From assembly GCA_028751875.1 (NCBI GenBank), contig CM054135.1:10984631-11048630 (forward strand): 64,000 nt of DNA, read 5' to 3'. The notes under the pieces were generated by a model, which did no database searches, was not told where the DNA came from, and worked only from the letters and a program-made list of their open reading frames with translations. Position numbers and translations under genes: made by a program. Position 1 is the stretch's first letter, and the number at the start of each line of letters is the position of its first letter. The DNA comes from Rapana venosa (Eukaryota; Mollusca; Gastropoda; Neogastropoda; Muricidae). Positions 20,246 through 32,600 of this stretch are shown piece after piece.

Positions 20246-23200
20246 CAGACATGCCATATTGATCCATGTGTTTATTGTACTTACTGTACTGTTCTGTTTT
20301 GTATTGTAGGCTACTCTTTTCTCTTACTCATTCTCTTGCAAGAACAGATTTCATGCAGGAAAACCTGGTTGCTTTTTCTTAGAGACAGCATGCCATACTG
20401 TGTAATTGCAGGTTTTGTTGGCATTTTTCTTTTCCCTTGGCATGTGTGTATTGTTTGTTTGTTTTCGAGAGTGAATTCATGATATAATTTTAGCTGGAAC
20501 AACTCTTGCTGCCATGGGTTATTTTATATGCACTAGGTGCAAGTTGGTGCAGAGATCATTGATCAGGATCAAGTGGAATATGGAGGAAAAATCCAGATTT
20601 GAACCACGAACCCCACATTTTAAAAAAGTTTTAGTTACATGCATTAGTCTTTCAGTCACCTAGCTCTGCTTGGTGTGCTATGGTTATGATAATCCAGTGT
20701 GCTGTGTGAAACTTGTGTTATTTTTATCCATGTTACAAATTTTTCATGTTTGCTTTGTCTTTTTTTTTGGTTTGGTTTGTTGGTTTATTTTTTCTTGTGG
20801 TTTTTTCTCAAGGGGCTGGATGTAAGAAAAAAAAAAGCAATCGTTACTTATTCTATTCCCCTGTTCAAAAAACTATTTTTAAAAAACCCCAAAATTGTAA
20901 TGTGTCACTATTGTGACTGAAGTCCAAGAAAAGCTTGAGAAATGATACAAATCAGAGGTCTTCCAAAAACACACACACTTCTCATTCTGTGACATTGTGG
21001 AGTGGTGTTTTGGTGCTAGTCTTTCAGGTGAGACAATAAACTTTAATCCCATGTGCAAATGAATGATTGAAAGAGCACATAGACATGGCACTAAGAAACA
21101 GAGGAATGGTGTCCCTGGCAAATTCTGGAGGAAAGAAAGACTTGATAAAAGATATTTTAAAAGCTATCATTTCGGAAAGAAAGGGGTGATACTTTACAAC
21201 ATCAAGATGCTTTTCCAGGGAACAGCGTCTTTAATTGCACAGAAGGCTGGTGTGGTTAAAAAAATCCCGTGTGCTGCAGCAAATTCTTTACCTTTATTGG
21301 TGTGCTTGCCATAGTTGAATCACCTCCATTCATATATCCCTCAATTTGAAAACCATGCATTAATATGTTCGAGTACAATATTTGAAATATGTTTTCAAAT
21401 TCAGCTTTTGGCATTTGAAGATTGCAAAATTTTACCATGTGAATAGGTTGATAACACAGTTGTTTTTTTATGAGTTGAATCAAGTTGACTGTGACTGTCA
21501 ATGATAGGAAAGGAAAATGAACTCTGATCAGAGTGTGGTTTGGGTGTTTTGTATCTGCTTACATTTAAGTTCATTAACTAATCACTGAGCACATAGCTTT
21601 AATATAATTTTGTTTGTTTTGCTTGAAGTAGAATTTGCCAATTTTCTGCAGTGAAGTGTTAAGCATGTTGTTTGAATTAACAAAAGGGTGTTAACTCACT
21701 CAGCCAGTCCAGTTTTCTCCCTTCCTTTTGACAACATTCTGTCCTTTAAAAAAAAAATTTTACTTAATACAGGCTAGTTCATAAAATTTTCTAAATGGAT
21801 AAATAAGACATGGAGTAAGTTGTTGTCACAGTATAAAGTATTTTCTACTTTATATCGAAGTGTGTGGAGATATATAGAAAATTGCCTTGTTTTCTTTTAT
21901 GTTAGTGAGATGCAGTGAGGGTCAGGTGACAATCACACTAAGGCCAGCAAAATCTCTTCCGATTGGTGGTTTTTGAAAAGGGAAATAGGTTAACATAGCT
22001 ATTCTTGACAAAGAAATAGGTCAGCATAACTAAAAAATCTATATCTTACCTGCCGATTGGGAATGCTTGTACAAAACACTTATGTGACAGTATTCAGCTT
22101 CGTGTTAGGCCTTGTGTGAGAGAGGCTGGTGATAGGACTGGACCATAGTGAGTGACTGTATCATTTCCCTCTGAGTTTACCAACATTATTCATGGTCGAC
22201 AGTCAGAAAATACTCTCAACTCGTGAAAGGATGCAATTTTCCTTAAGGAGAAGGGACACTTTTTGTATCAAGATTCTCGCCTATATACAAGGCCGGTGTT
22301 GTGGAAAGGACAAGAATATAATTGCTTTCACCAGATGGGCTGAACTTCAATATTTTCATGAAATTTAGAAATCATGTTTTTTCAACAAATTGTTGAAAAT
22401 TATATTTTTGAAAAGAAATAAATTTTTACAGATTTGTTGAGGACATCACATTTCTTGACATCAGTCAATATTCATGTTAGCTTTGTGTGTTTATGTAGGA
22501 TGAGACTATCATACAGCTGCATATATTTTGCTTTAAAAAAAAAGATGAAATCTTAATGAAAATTTGTTAATGTAAAATGGCAAAGTACATGCATACAAAA
22601 ACTTACATCTGTATCATGTAATGAAGAGAAAGGCCTGTATCTTTACCCATGCATGAAATAAGGGTTACGACAAGTACATGTTACATTTGCTATTCATGCT
22701 TACAAATTTTACTCATATTGTCATTTATCTTTGTATACATGTATGTTTGACAATGGCCACAGACAAAAAGTCTGCATAATGTTGATCAGTAGTGTTATGA
22801 GATATATTGTTGCATACAAATGTGTCTTCTTTATGTATTTATTACTGTTAATCAAGAAAGATCATTTCTTGTCAATCAAAGCTTTTTAAGAGACTTAAAA
22901 CAATACTGATGAAAGTATGTTCTTTTTCCTTTTTTGTGTATGTGTAGAATACTTTGTCACATTGTCAGAGTGCTACATCTCCAAGGATATTCAGCAAGTA
23001 TGTTATCTGTGTGCATGTAATGCAACGATTATTCATCATTAAAAAGCTCAACTGCTTCAGTGATTGTTTCATCTCAGTAGGAGCCATCCCCATTGTGCAA
23101 CGTCTCTACTTCCAAATTCTTTCTTTAATCTTTTTTATATTTTGCTCTTTCTTTCTTTCAAGAAATTCTTTAACAATTTCAACACCCCTCCACCCCCTCC

Positions 23201-23330
23201 CCTGTTTATGTTATATGGTCAGTGTCATTTTTATCCAGACAGTAAGAAAGTGATATTGCAAACTTTAGTGTGGGCACTAGATAATAGTTTTATATTGTCA
23301 TTTGCCCATTATTTATGGCCTTTGTTTTAT
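20246..23330. other. No recognised feature
   Basis: About 3 kb of AT-rich sequence without a frame above 85 codons that resembles a protein, and without repeats I can match elsewhere. Confidence 0.5.
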
Positions 23331-23331
23331 T

Positions 23332-23335
23332 TATA

Positions 23336-23396
<61 letters not shown>
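23332..23396. repeat. (AT)n microsatellite
   Basis: About 60 bp of AT dinucleotides. Confidence 0.95.
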
Positions 23397-23399
<3 letters not shown>

Positions 23400-23539
23400 T
23401 GTATCTTGTTGGGTATATTGTTGGGTTTTTTGTGCTTTTTTCAGGGAGGTTAGGGGGGAGTAATCTGGCAGTAAAACTCAGGACAAATTTCCCATCCTTG
23501 GCCTTTTCTGCTTTTCCTTTGGTCCTTCTGTTGAAATTC

Positions 23540-23890
23540 CTAGGTGTAGACGAGAGTTAGGGGCATGTGACTGTTTTTCCACAATTAGGGTCGTCACATT
23601 CCAACACCAGGGATGATATGTCTATGACACCAGTGTGCTCAGTTTCATTTTAAAAGAGATTTGTTCAGTCTTGTTTGTATTTGTTGTTGTTGTTGTTGTG
23701 CATTCCCCAGCTTTTCACCCTGGAGGTCACCCAGAACATGCCACACTCTGACTCACTCATCCCACCTGGGAATCACTGTGAAATAGGAAGTACACCAGAT
23801 GAGAAGTTTGCGTGTATGACTCTTTTCAAGTACCTCACCATATAGGCAGCCATACTCCCACTTCAGAGGGTTTTTTCTCCTTAAACAAAG
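23540..23890 (-). mobile_element. Two adjacent degraded SINE B/D tails
   Basis: CACATTCCAACACCAGGGAT near 23600 and TTGCGTGTATGACTCTTTTC with ATAGGCAGCCATACTCCCAC near 23830 both resemble the tail module in reverse. They are of different age. Confidence 0.5.
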
Positions 23891-24480
23891 GAGAGTGCAG
23901 GTTGTTATGTTACGAGCTTGTTATGGCTGAAGGCAATCTCAACACAACATTGTACAGCATAACAACATTTTAATGTAGGCCTTGGCAAATAGCTGACATC
24001 ATTAAATAACTGACACAGCTTTTGGCCTGGGCCACGTTTGTATTTTATTTGCATAATATGGGCATTTGCTTTAGCTGCTGTTGTTGCTTTTATTGTTCCG
24101 ATCTAAATTAGTCATGGATATACTTGCCATGATCTTTGTAGAGAGTGTACTAAAAAACCAGCACCAATATGTAAAGAACTTTCTATCTCTTGTTATGATT
24201 TCACTGTCACTTGTTCTGCTTGCTGTGTTTCACAGTGCATTTATGCTTTAAAAATACTGACCTGTGTTCACTCTGAATTGTATTGTAGATATGTATGCAC
24301 CGAGTCTTTTGCAGTTTTGATGAAAAAGAGGGGATTTAAATATTTTTTCAAAGAGTGCTTGTGTTGATATGTTTTGAATTATTTGCCTGATCTTATGTGT
24401 GAAAGTTGCCAATAAAAGATTTAGTTATTTTATTCTCATATCACTATATGGAATGGTTTTGTATTAACAGGAGAGTTTGT
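23891..24480. other. No recognised feature
   Basis: AT-rich, no frame or repeat identified. Confidence 0.5.
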
Positions 24481-24490
24481 TGAGTGAAAT

Positions 24491-24794
24491 ATTTTATTTA
24501 TTTTATTCTTTTATATCGAGGATAATGGAATAAGCAATTATGTGCTTTTTTACATCCAGTCCCCGTGTGTATGCTGTTTTGTAAATTCTGTTATCTGTTC
24601 CCACCGGCACACAATGTCCTACTCTTATGAAAAGCGGAACAGGATTTAACATGTGCGTAAGATGTTCTGCAAGCGTTTGCACACGGGACCTCGGTTTATA
24701 GTCTCATCCGAAGGACTTTTGGGGAGAGTGTAGTCTGCACTGATGTTAACTCTAGAGGAAAATATCCTCTTGAATGGGAATCGAACCCGGGTCG
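24491..24794 (-). mobile_element. SINE family A, broken inside its tRNA head
   Basis: A complete tail and body up to the B-box region GGAATCGAACCCGGGTCG, where it is joined directly to a SINE C running the other way. Confidence 0.85.
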
Positions 24795-25150
24795 CACCTG
24801 CCTAGAAAGTGAAACGTCTGGGTCAGAAGTGTGCGGTGATTTGATTCCCATTTGGGCAAAAACCTTTTCCTCCATTCATTAGACCATGAGTGGTGGTCTG
24901 GGTGCTAGTCTTTTGGATGAGACAATAAGCCGAGGTCCCAAGTGTCACACAAAATTATTTAGCACATGTAAAAGAACCCATGACAACATGTAAGTTTGAT
25001 AGGGAAACAAATACAGCTGCAGATAGGAAAACAAAAAAAGGGTGGCGCTGCTCTTGAGGCGACGCGCTCTTCTCAGGGAGAGCAGCCAGGATTTCACGCG
25101 GATAAATCTGCCGTGACTTCAAGTGGTATAAATGAAATGACTTGACAGGC
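24795..25150 (+). mobile_element. SINE family C, 5'-truncated
   Basis: Starts inside the head at CACCTGCCTAGAAAGTGAAA, with B box GATTTGATTCCCAT. The core contains CTTTTGGATGAGACAATAAG, then a CTGCAGATAGGAAAAC segment and a GCCGTGACTTCAAGTGGTAT segment. It lacks the final ATAGCGCT tail. Confidence 0.8.
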
Positions 25151-25985
25151 ACTTAACAGCAGAGCAACACAGTTTCACTCACATGACAGACACCAGTGGT
25201 TGCTGTCTAAGCACTCAACAAAGAAGAAGCTTGCCTGTAAGAGTGGACTACTTCAGAATCCTACCAAGGGCATCTCTAATGTTTCTGTGGGTTCTTTTAC
25301 TTGTGCTAAATACAAGATTTGAGATTTCAGTTCATCATCTCACATCAAATGGAAGTTAGCATACGGACTACTGCCTAACAGCTTGTTGAATGAATCAGGA
25401 GATTTTTTTAATCTGACTCAGGACTGGAAGACAGGACATCTTTCAGTTACACTTTTGACAGGTTTGATACTTCTAATGCAACATACCACATACTAAAAGT
25501 GTGTATACATACATACTGGCTTTCACCAAACGCCTAAGTTAACATAACTTTACATCACAACTCCTGTCCTGTCCCATGATCAAGCCATAATGGAAAGTAA
25601 GTTTTAGGGGCAGGAAGGAAGCCGAGTCATTTTACCCCTCACAAAATCATCAAAAACGCCCTCCACCCACCCCCAAAAAAGAAGAACTTTGTTTTTAAAG
25701 TTTGGGAATCCCTCCACAGGACAGCCACTCTGCTAAATTTCTCAGCCCCAGCATACAAACAAGCATTTAAAAAAATGACATGAAATGCTTCATGACATGA
25801 AATGCTTCAAAGCAATGAAAAGTAAATGCATATAAAGAACCATATTTATGGGCAGATAGCACTTCATAATGAGCATCCTCTGCCCATCCCAGTGTTTGCA
25901 GTTTCACTGCCTGGTTTCCAGAACAAAACAGTACAGAAAAAAAAAGGTCATAATTATAATGTGTTTTAAAAAATGTTGTTCAACT
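25151..25985. other. No recognised feature
   Basis: AT-rich, no frame or repeat identified. Confidence 0.5.
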
Positions 25986-26200
25986 TGCTTGACAAAAAGG
26001 CAAGAGAATGGACCGGGCAGGCAGAAATAGGCAAGAGAGAGAAAAAAAAAGGGGGGGGGGGAACATCAACAAAGATGTGGCAGATAACAGGAAACTTCTA
26101 ACACAGAATTTGCAGAAGATACGGGATGTTATTTACACTGAAAAAGCCCCTGTTGACAGAGAGGTGCGTGATTCATGACGAGAAAAAAGTATCCATGGAG
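25986..26200. repeat. Dispersed repeat, family G (partial)
   Basis: AAGGCAAGAGAATGGACC, then ATAACAGGAAACTTCTAACA and ATACGGGATGTTATTTACAC, match the purine-rich half of the 13.6-kb copy. Confidence 0.55.
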
Positions 26201-27930
26201 AAATAAGCAACACCAACAACAACAGAACCAAAAGACAAATAAGAAATGCAACCACTCTGAGGAAAAATGGGTCTGGACATAAGATGAGGCAGCAGCAGTT
26301 TCAAAGAAGCAGCAGAGATGAAGGATTAATTTATAACCTTGCTTTCTGTCAAATGAAACATTTACGCTGCCTTTGCACCAGAATTTGTGTATTGTTATTT
26401 TCTGTGCGAGATTTAAATACCTTTGCTCGCATGTAAATCTGCGTGCTATGTTTGTAATCTTGGAAGTGGGGGCAGAGGGTAAAGTACTTAAATGGGTAAT
26501 GCTAACAAGCTTTTTGTACCACATGCAAGGCAGATATAGAGTGGGTATTAGTTTTAAATGTTTTTGATTTGAAAGTATACAGTTATTGATTTAAATAGTT
26601 GTTGTTTTTTTCCTTATCACTTTCTTTTTCCTATGTAAATTTTTGGCCTTCCCTGTTTTTTTCTATTTTTTAATACAATAGATATACCCCTCTTTGGGAT
26701 TAGGGCTGGATTTAAAAAACAAAAACCACAACAACAAAAACCCAAGAGAGAGAGGTATTGTCATGTATTTGTTTACCTATTATCCTTTTTTATAATAAAG
26801 AATTTCAATTTGAACACCCTTTTCCAAAAGACAAATAAATAAGTGAGCCTTGAAAATGTGGATGAAGAAATAGAGTGACTGAAAGATGCTGTCTCATGTA
26901 TCTGTGGGAGAAAAGTACAGACTGAGACAGTCAGGCAGCTGTTCAGTGATTTTACTGTGCATTTAAATACCAAGACTTCTCAGACTGGGTTAGTTACACT
27001 GCGTTTCATTTTTACTCCAGTGACAATCAGTTCACCAGGCCTATTTCCAGACTGAAAATTGTGACTTTCTTACAGCATCAAAGTATGTGTGCCTGGATCC
27101 TGTAAAATTATCCCATGCCATTAGTAAACTTGACAAACCATAAGAATACTTTCTGAATGTCCCAGTAGTCATGTAATGTTATGTGCATGGACATTTAAAA
27201 ACTCTTTTACCTTAAGATAGTCTGCAGTGATAAAATACAATAATTAATGATTAAAGCAAGGAAAGTACCAATGCCATTAGCAATGATACATAACAACAAT
27301 AACAACAGGTTTACTAACAAAACCTATCTTAGATGCAAACATCTTGCCATTAGCAACAATACATAACAGCAATAATGGCAAGTCTACTGATAAGAGCTAT
27401 CTTACATGCAAACAGCTGGATCTTTGAGTAAGAAAAACTTGAAATTTCCACAAAATGGTGATCATAATTAACGAAAGTCTACAAATGTTGGATCTTATTC
27501 CCAAAAGTCTGTGGAAACATTGGATGGAATAAACTTAGTAACAAACAGAACTCAGTACAAAGTAAAAGTATGCTGTTAAAACTTGAGCTGCAGTGAAAAA
27601 ATCCACAAAACTTGTTGTTTTACTTCATTTTCAGGCTCGCCATTAGCATCATTAGCAGCTAATGGTTATTGGAAGTGCACTAAATCCTGAGAACAATTTA
27701 ACCATTGCCTAGGACAGAACTAACCACTGGACTGTGTCATCAGCCAACTGAGCCATTAGGATTCATACATGTGCATGCATCAAACTGTCACTAGGTTTTG
27801 GTAAATGCCTGCCAGTGCCACTGTTCCTGCAGCAGGTTATGTGACAGACATTATATCCACTGTTTGCTTTCTGCTGACATCAAAGCAGAAGTTAGGAGAG
27901 AAGTGTGAGACCCCTTTGAATTGGGGTAAC
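26201..27930. other. No recognised feature
   Basis: AT-rich. A short duplicated phrase, TGCCATTAGCAATGATACAT and TGCCATTAGCAACAATACAT, occurs near 27.28 and 27.35 kb. No gene seen. Confidence 0.5.
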
Positions 27931-27938
27931 CACACACA

Positions 27939-27983
<45 letters not shown>

Positions 27984-28088
27984 TGCTTATTCAATGTACC
28001 ATCTGGAAATAAAGACTTTCCACACACACACACACACACACGCACACACATGGATTGCTTATTCAATGTACCATCTGGAAATAAAAGA

Positions 28089-28132
<44 letters not shown>

Positions 28133-28560
28133 GATTGCTTATTCAATGTACCATCTGGAAATAAAGACTTCCACACACACACACACACACACACATGGAT
28201 TGCTTATTCAATGTACCATCTGGAAATAAAGACTTACACACACACACACACACACACACACGGATTGCTTATTCAATGTACCATCTGGAAATAAAGACTT
28301 TCACACACACACACACACACACACTCGCACGCACCACACAGATTAGATCGATCTATCTATCTATCCATCTCTTTCATTCAGTCTCCTATTTTAGGGCCCT
28401 CTGGTATCACTTAAAGTGGAAAGACATTAAAACTGAAGACTTATTTACACACACACACACACACACATGCACGCACACACACACACACACACACACATAC
28501 ACACATGGATTGCTTATTCCATGTACCATCTGGAAATAAAGACTTTCACACACACACACA
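27931..28560. repeat. CA-spaced minisatellite, six units
   Basis: The unit GATTGCTTATTCAATGTACC plus ATCTGGAAATAAAGACTT recurs at about 27982, 28053, 28133, 28198, 28263 and 28508, each pair separated by a CA tract of variable length. The first five are 65-80 bp apart. The sixth follows a GATC/TATC-rich interruption of about 200 bp. Confidence 0.92.
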
Positions 28561-28707
28561 CACACACATACTGCCACTTTTCCTGAAACATTCTATTTGA
28601 CAGACACCAGACTATCAGCTGTCTGCTTTCCCTGGCACCAAAGTACAAGTGGGGAGAGAAGTGTGAAACCAGTGTGAATAGGGGTAAACAACAACACACA
28701 GAAACAG

Positions 28708-28812
28708 GATGACAAAATTTACAAAACTGCATACACACGGGGACTGGATGAAAAAAGCACATGAGTGCTTATTCCATTATCCTCGAAGTAAAAGAATAAA
28801 ATGAAAATGAAA
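28708..28812 (+). mobile_element. SINE family A, 3' end
   Basis: CACGGGGACTGGATGAAAAA and AGTGCTTATTCCATTATCCT, then an AAATGAAAATG tail. Confidence 0.8.
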
Positions 28813-29600
28813 CACACACACACACACACATCTACAGATCTCCGAGTTACCACAAACACAGTAGGTTTATTAACAGAACATGAAACTAACATGTTATCTT
28901 GAATTCACTTTTGTGATTGTGGGTGTGTGTTGTTTTGTTTACAAAAGCAGTTCAGTTATGTGTGTGTGTGTGTGTGTGTGTAGGAGGGGGGGGGGGAGGA
29001 GAGGTTCACTGAATTCATTGTATTTCATGAGTAGCCTACCTTCAAAGAACCATTTTATTTCTTTCATAATTTTCTGTCACCCTCATGTTCACACACACAC
29101 ACACTTGTGTCCCATCCTTGTGGAATAGCATAACTATTTGTGACACAATCTAAAAGAATAGCTTTTTAAGCACTTAGGCCTAAATGCTCATAATATTATC
29201 AGTGATATAAAAATTTGATATTATTGTTGGCAAGTTAAAATAATTTTATCATTTTTTTCAATCAATGAGGAGCAAAATATAAGCCCCATCCCCATGGATA
29301 ATTAATTATCAAACACTACATAACATCTGAAAATTTAACACTTGAAGCTCTAACTGACCCTCTGTGTACTGGTTGGGGTTTGTTTTGTTGTTGTTGGGGT
29401 TTTTTCTCTGCAAATTGGAAAGGTTGGTTGTTTGATGTAGTTTATCTGGCCTGATCCCATTATAATTATTACCTTCAGGACACAACTACTTTGCCCACTG
29501 GTTTACTCAGTGGTCACCTACTTTATATAGTGAACGGCACATCACATAATATTATATATTCAGATTCGGTCTGGGTAGGGCTAGGCTAACAAGCAGCACC
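28813..29600. other. No recognised gene; short GT and CA tracts
   Basis: Short dinucleotide runs near 28965 and 29090 and a G run near 28986. Otherwise AT-rich unique-looking sequence. Confidence 0.5.
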
Positions 29601-32600
29601 GATGCCACATCTGCATTGCAAGGCCTATGTAAGAAAAAGTCTCGACCGACTTCCGCTGCCTGGTGACTAGCATTTTGTCGAATCGATAAATGTGCTGTGT
29701 GATGTTTCTGTTTCTAGGATCCTGCCGAATTTCGAGGATCGCTACTTTAGTACTCTCTCATCATGTTATTACCTTTCCGCAAAGACTAAATCAACGCTAG
29801 TTTTTATTACTTAATGATTGTAGGCCTACCGTCTGCTTTACCACATCATGGCGGACATAATAATTATTTACACTGACTGTGTGCGTTCGCATTTCTGTCG
29901 TGAAATTTTGCCTTGAAGTGTGACATTAGCCTCGAGATCCATTGCTAGTGATCCGATTTCTATTGTTAATAAATTTTAAAAGAAAAGTGTTAGGCGGATT
30001 TCAGCTGAAAGCTATCATCGAAATTGCCAGTGTTAGTTCAAGTTTCATCCCTTTTGAGGTTTTCTTACTGTTAGGCTATTTCTGGAATAACCACCACCAA
30101 AAAAAAAAAAAAGATAATGATATAAAGAATCAAAGTACAGAAGTTTCCATATTCACGAAAATGCTTTAAAAGCACATGTAGCAAACTGTCATGCCTTTAT
30201 GAGTGATGAAATCCTTACCACAACATAAATAAATGATAATTGATAACACCTTCTAGCCCTATAACTGAACCCACTGGGCTGGCCACAATAGCCATGTAGG
30301 ATCAGTCCCATCTCACGACCCCGTTTGTTTTCGTTAAAAGAAAAAGTCCTATCAACAACAACAAAAACGATAATTGAGAGCACCCTCTATAAATGAACCC
30401 ACTGGGCTGACCACAACAGACCCTGTAGGACCAGTTCCACCTAGGACTACCTGTTCAGTTTGTGACCTGCCTATTTAGTAGGACATTCATAAAGACACCA
30501 GAATTACAAGCTGAAAATATGTTATTTATTGTTAGTATACCACTGATTTTTATTAATTACATATTCAGTGCCTGTTGTTTGGCATTGCCAGGCAACAGAA
30601 GAATGAATGGGCCTAATTCCAGTGAATCTCTTGAGACCTCTCTGGTTGTCCATGAATTCATAAATTAATAAGAGTAACTTTTAAAGTGACACAAACAATT
30701 AATTCCGACAGTTGATGCAGCTGATTTAAGAAGATTCCTGATCAATCTGGCCAAGACCACCTTAAAATCTCAGTCTGTGAGTCAAATTTGCTAGGGGCGA
30801 AAAGCCCAGTGGTTAAAGAGTGAAAGGTCTAGGCCTACATAAGCTGTATTAGAAGCTTGAATTCAATTCCAAAAGCTTGTTAAGATCGTAAGCTAGCTGA
30901 ACACATTCCCAAACTTTTGGGCTGAGACTGGTACAGCAGTTGTAGATTTGCCAAACCAGCTTCAACTGTATCAATGATGAATCTCATGTTCAGAAACCAG
31001 ACTTGGGTAAGGTTTTGGGGGGGGCGGAGGTATCCAATCAATTAGGTTAACTGTTTCTACATACATGGTAGGCTGATAACTCTGTTGATTTATAACTTGG
31101 TTCTGAAATAATGTTAGTTTAATGAAATGAAAGTTAGTTTAAAAGATTCTTCACAACCAAACTTTCATAACTTGGCCATATGTTTTTTTTAAATCTCTGT
31201 AGCACACTCTGTAAAAGTGTTGCATATTTTCTGAGATATGGGGAATACTTTGCCTTTTCACATTCTAAGGATAATGATCTGTGAATTAGGGGCATTCTTC
31301 ATTCCTGCTATTGTATTGGGTCTTTGCCTTTTCATGACTATCAAGTTGAAGACTTGTACTAACTTGCAGGCCCCAAACTTTTTCTTTAGTAGTTGCTTCC
31401 AACTGTATCACATAGCTGTCATTTGGATTGCAACTTGCAAAGTGAATTTACTATGCATCATTACTAGATCCATCTGTTTAATTTGCCACTCTTTGGTTCA
31501 CTAAACTAACTTATCTGTACTTTCCCGAAGCAGTTGTTTTGCTTCTCATTGATGTGCCCCATACTATGCTTGGCATCATCAACAAACGTACAATTAGATA
31601 GGTCTTAAAACACTACCCTGCAGAACACCACTAGTTACCTCTGAGTTCTTTGATCTTTCACAGCCATCATCAGTATTGTGTTTTGTCCTTAAGGAAACAT
31701 GTTACCCAATACAGGCGGTTGCTATTGATGCTGTAACCCTTCAAAGTATGAAGAAGTCTCTCCAGAGGAAACTTTTCACTGAGGAGCTATTGATGGTCAA
31801 GATAAATTACTACAAGCCTGTTAAAGTACACTATTTATCATCAGCCAACTGTACAATAAACATACAAGTTGAGATGTACATGATCATGCCTAGGCCTACT
31901 TGTTGTAAAGACGTAGGCCCTACCAGCAGTTTGACAAGGAGTTATCTGTTGAATGTTGACATAAAGCATCTCTGATCTTTCACAAATCTGACAGCTCATC
32001 CACCTTCAGGCGTCAGATTGTTTAAAAAGTTATGGGCAAGGAGACTTGTGAGATAGTTGCAAGCAGTGACTGCAAATTTTGCCATGTTCAATTACACATG
32101 CTCACTTTCAAAACTGGACAGGTCCTAACTGTGACCCCAGTTTGTCATCATGTAATTAATGAATAGGCACAAACCAAAACACTTCCTGGTGTTCAAGACG
32201 TTGTGTAAAAGTGTACTTGTACTCATGAGGCATATTGCGTGTGCTGAATTGTTCTCTTTTTAACATCTGGGCTATGTAAGTTTAACATAATTTGGTGTAT
32301 AGGCTCCTCTTGCCTGATGCTTTAAAGAGTTTATTTCAAGGCTTTGTCCATGTTTATTGAGTGCAATTTTCGTCATGGTTTGCTTTCAGCTACATCTGCT
32401 TCTTGTTTTGTTCTTGTTACAATTTTTTGACTGAGATGACATTTGTTGCCCCAAAATATTACAAAAAGACCAGAAAACATTTCAACTGAAGTAAATTTAA
32501 AATAGATATAACTGGCCGGCTGTTCAAAACAGAACATAGCTAAGGTCAGTGGGAAAAGCTGCATAGCCTAATCGAGATATTGCTGGGTAGATTTGCTGGA

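Noticed and set aside
27931..28560. CRISPR-like array of regular repeats
   Set aside because: The spacers are CA microsatellites of variable length, the locus is eukaryotic, and there are no cas genes.
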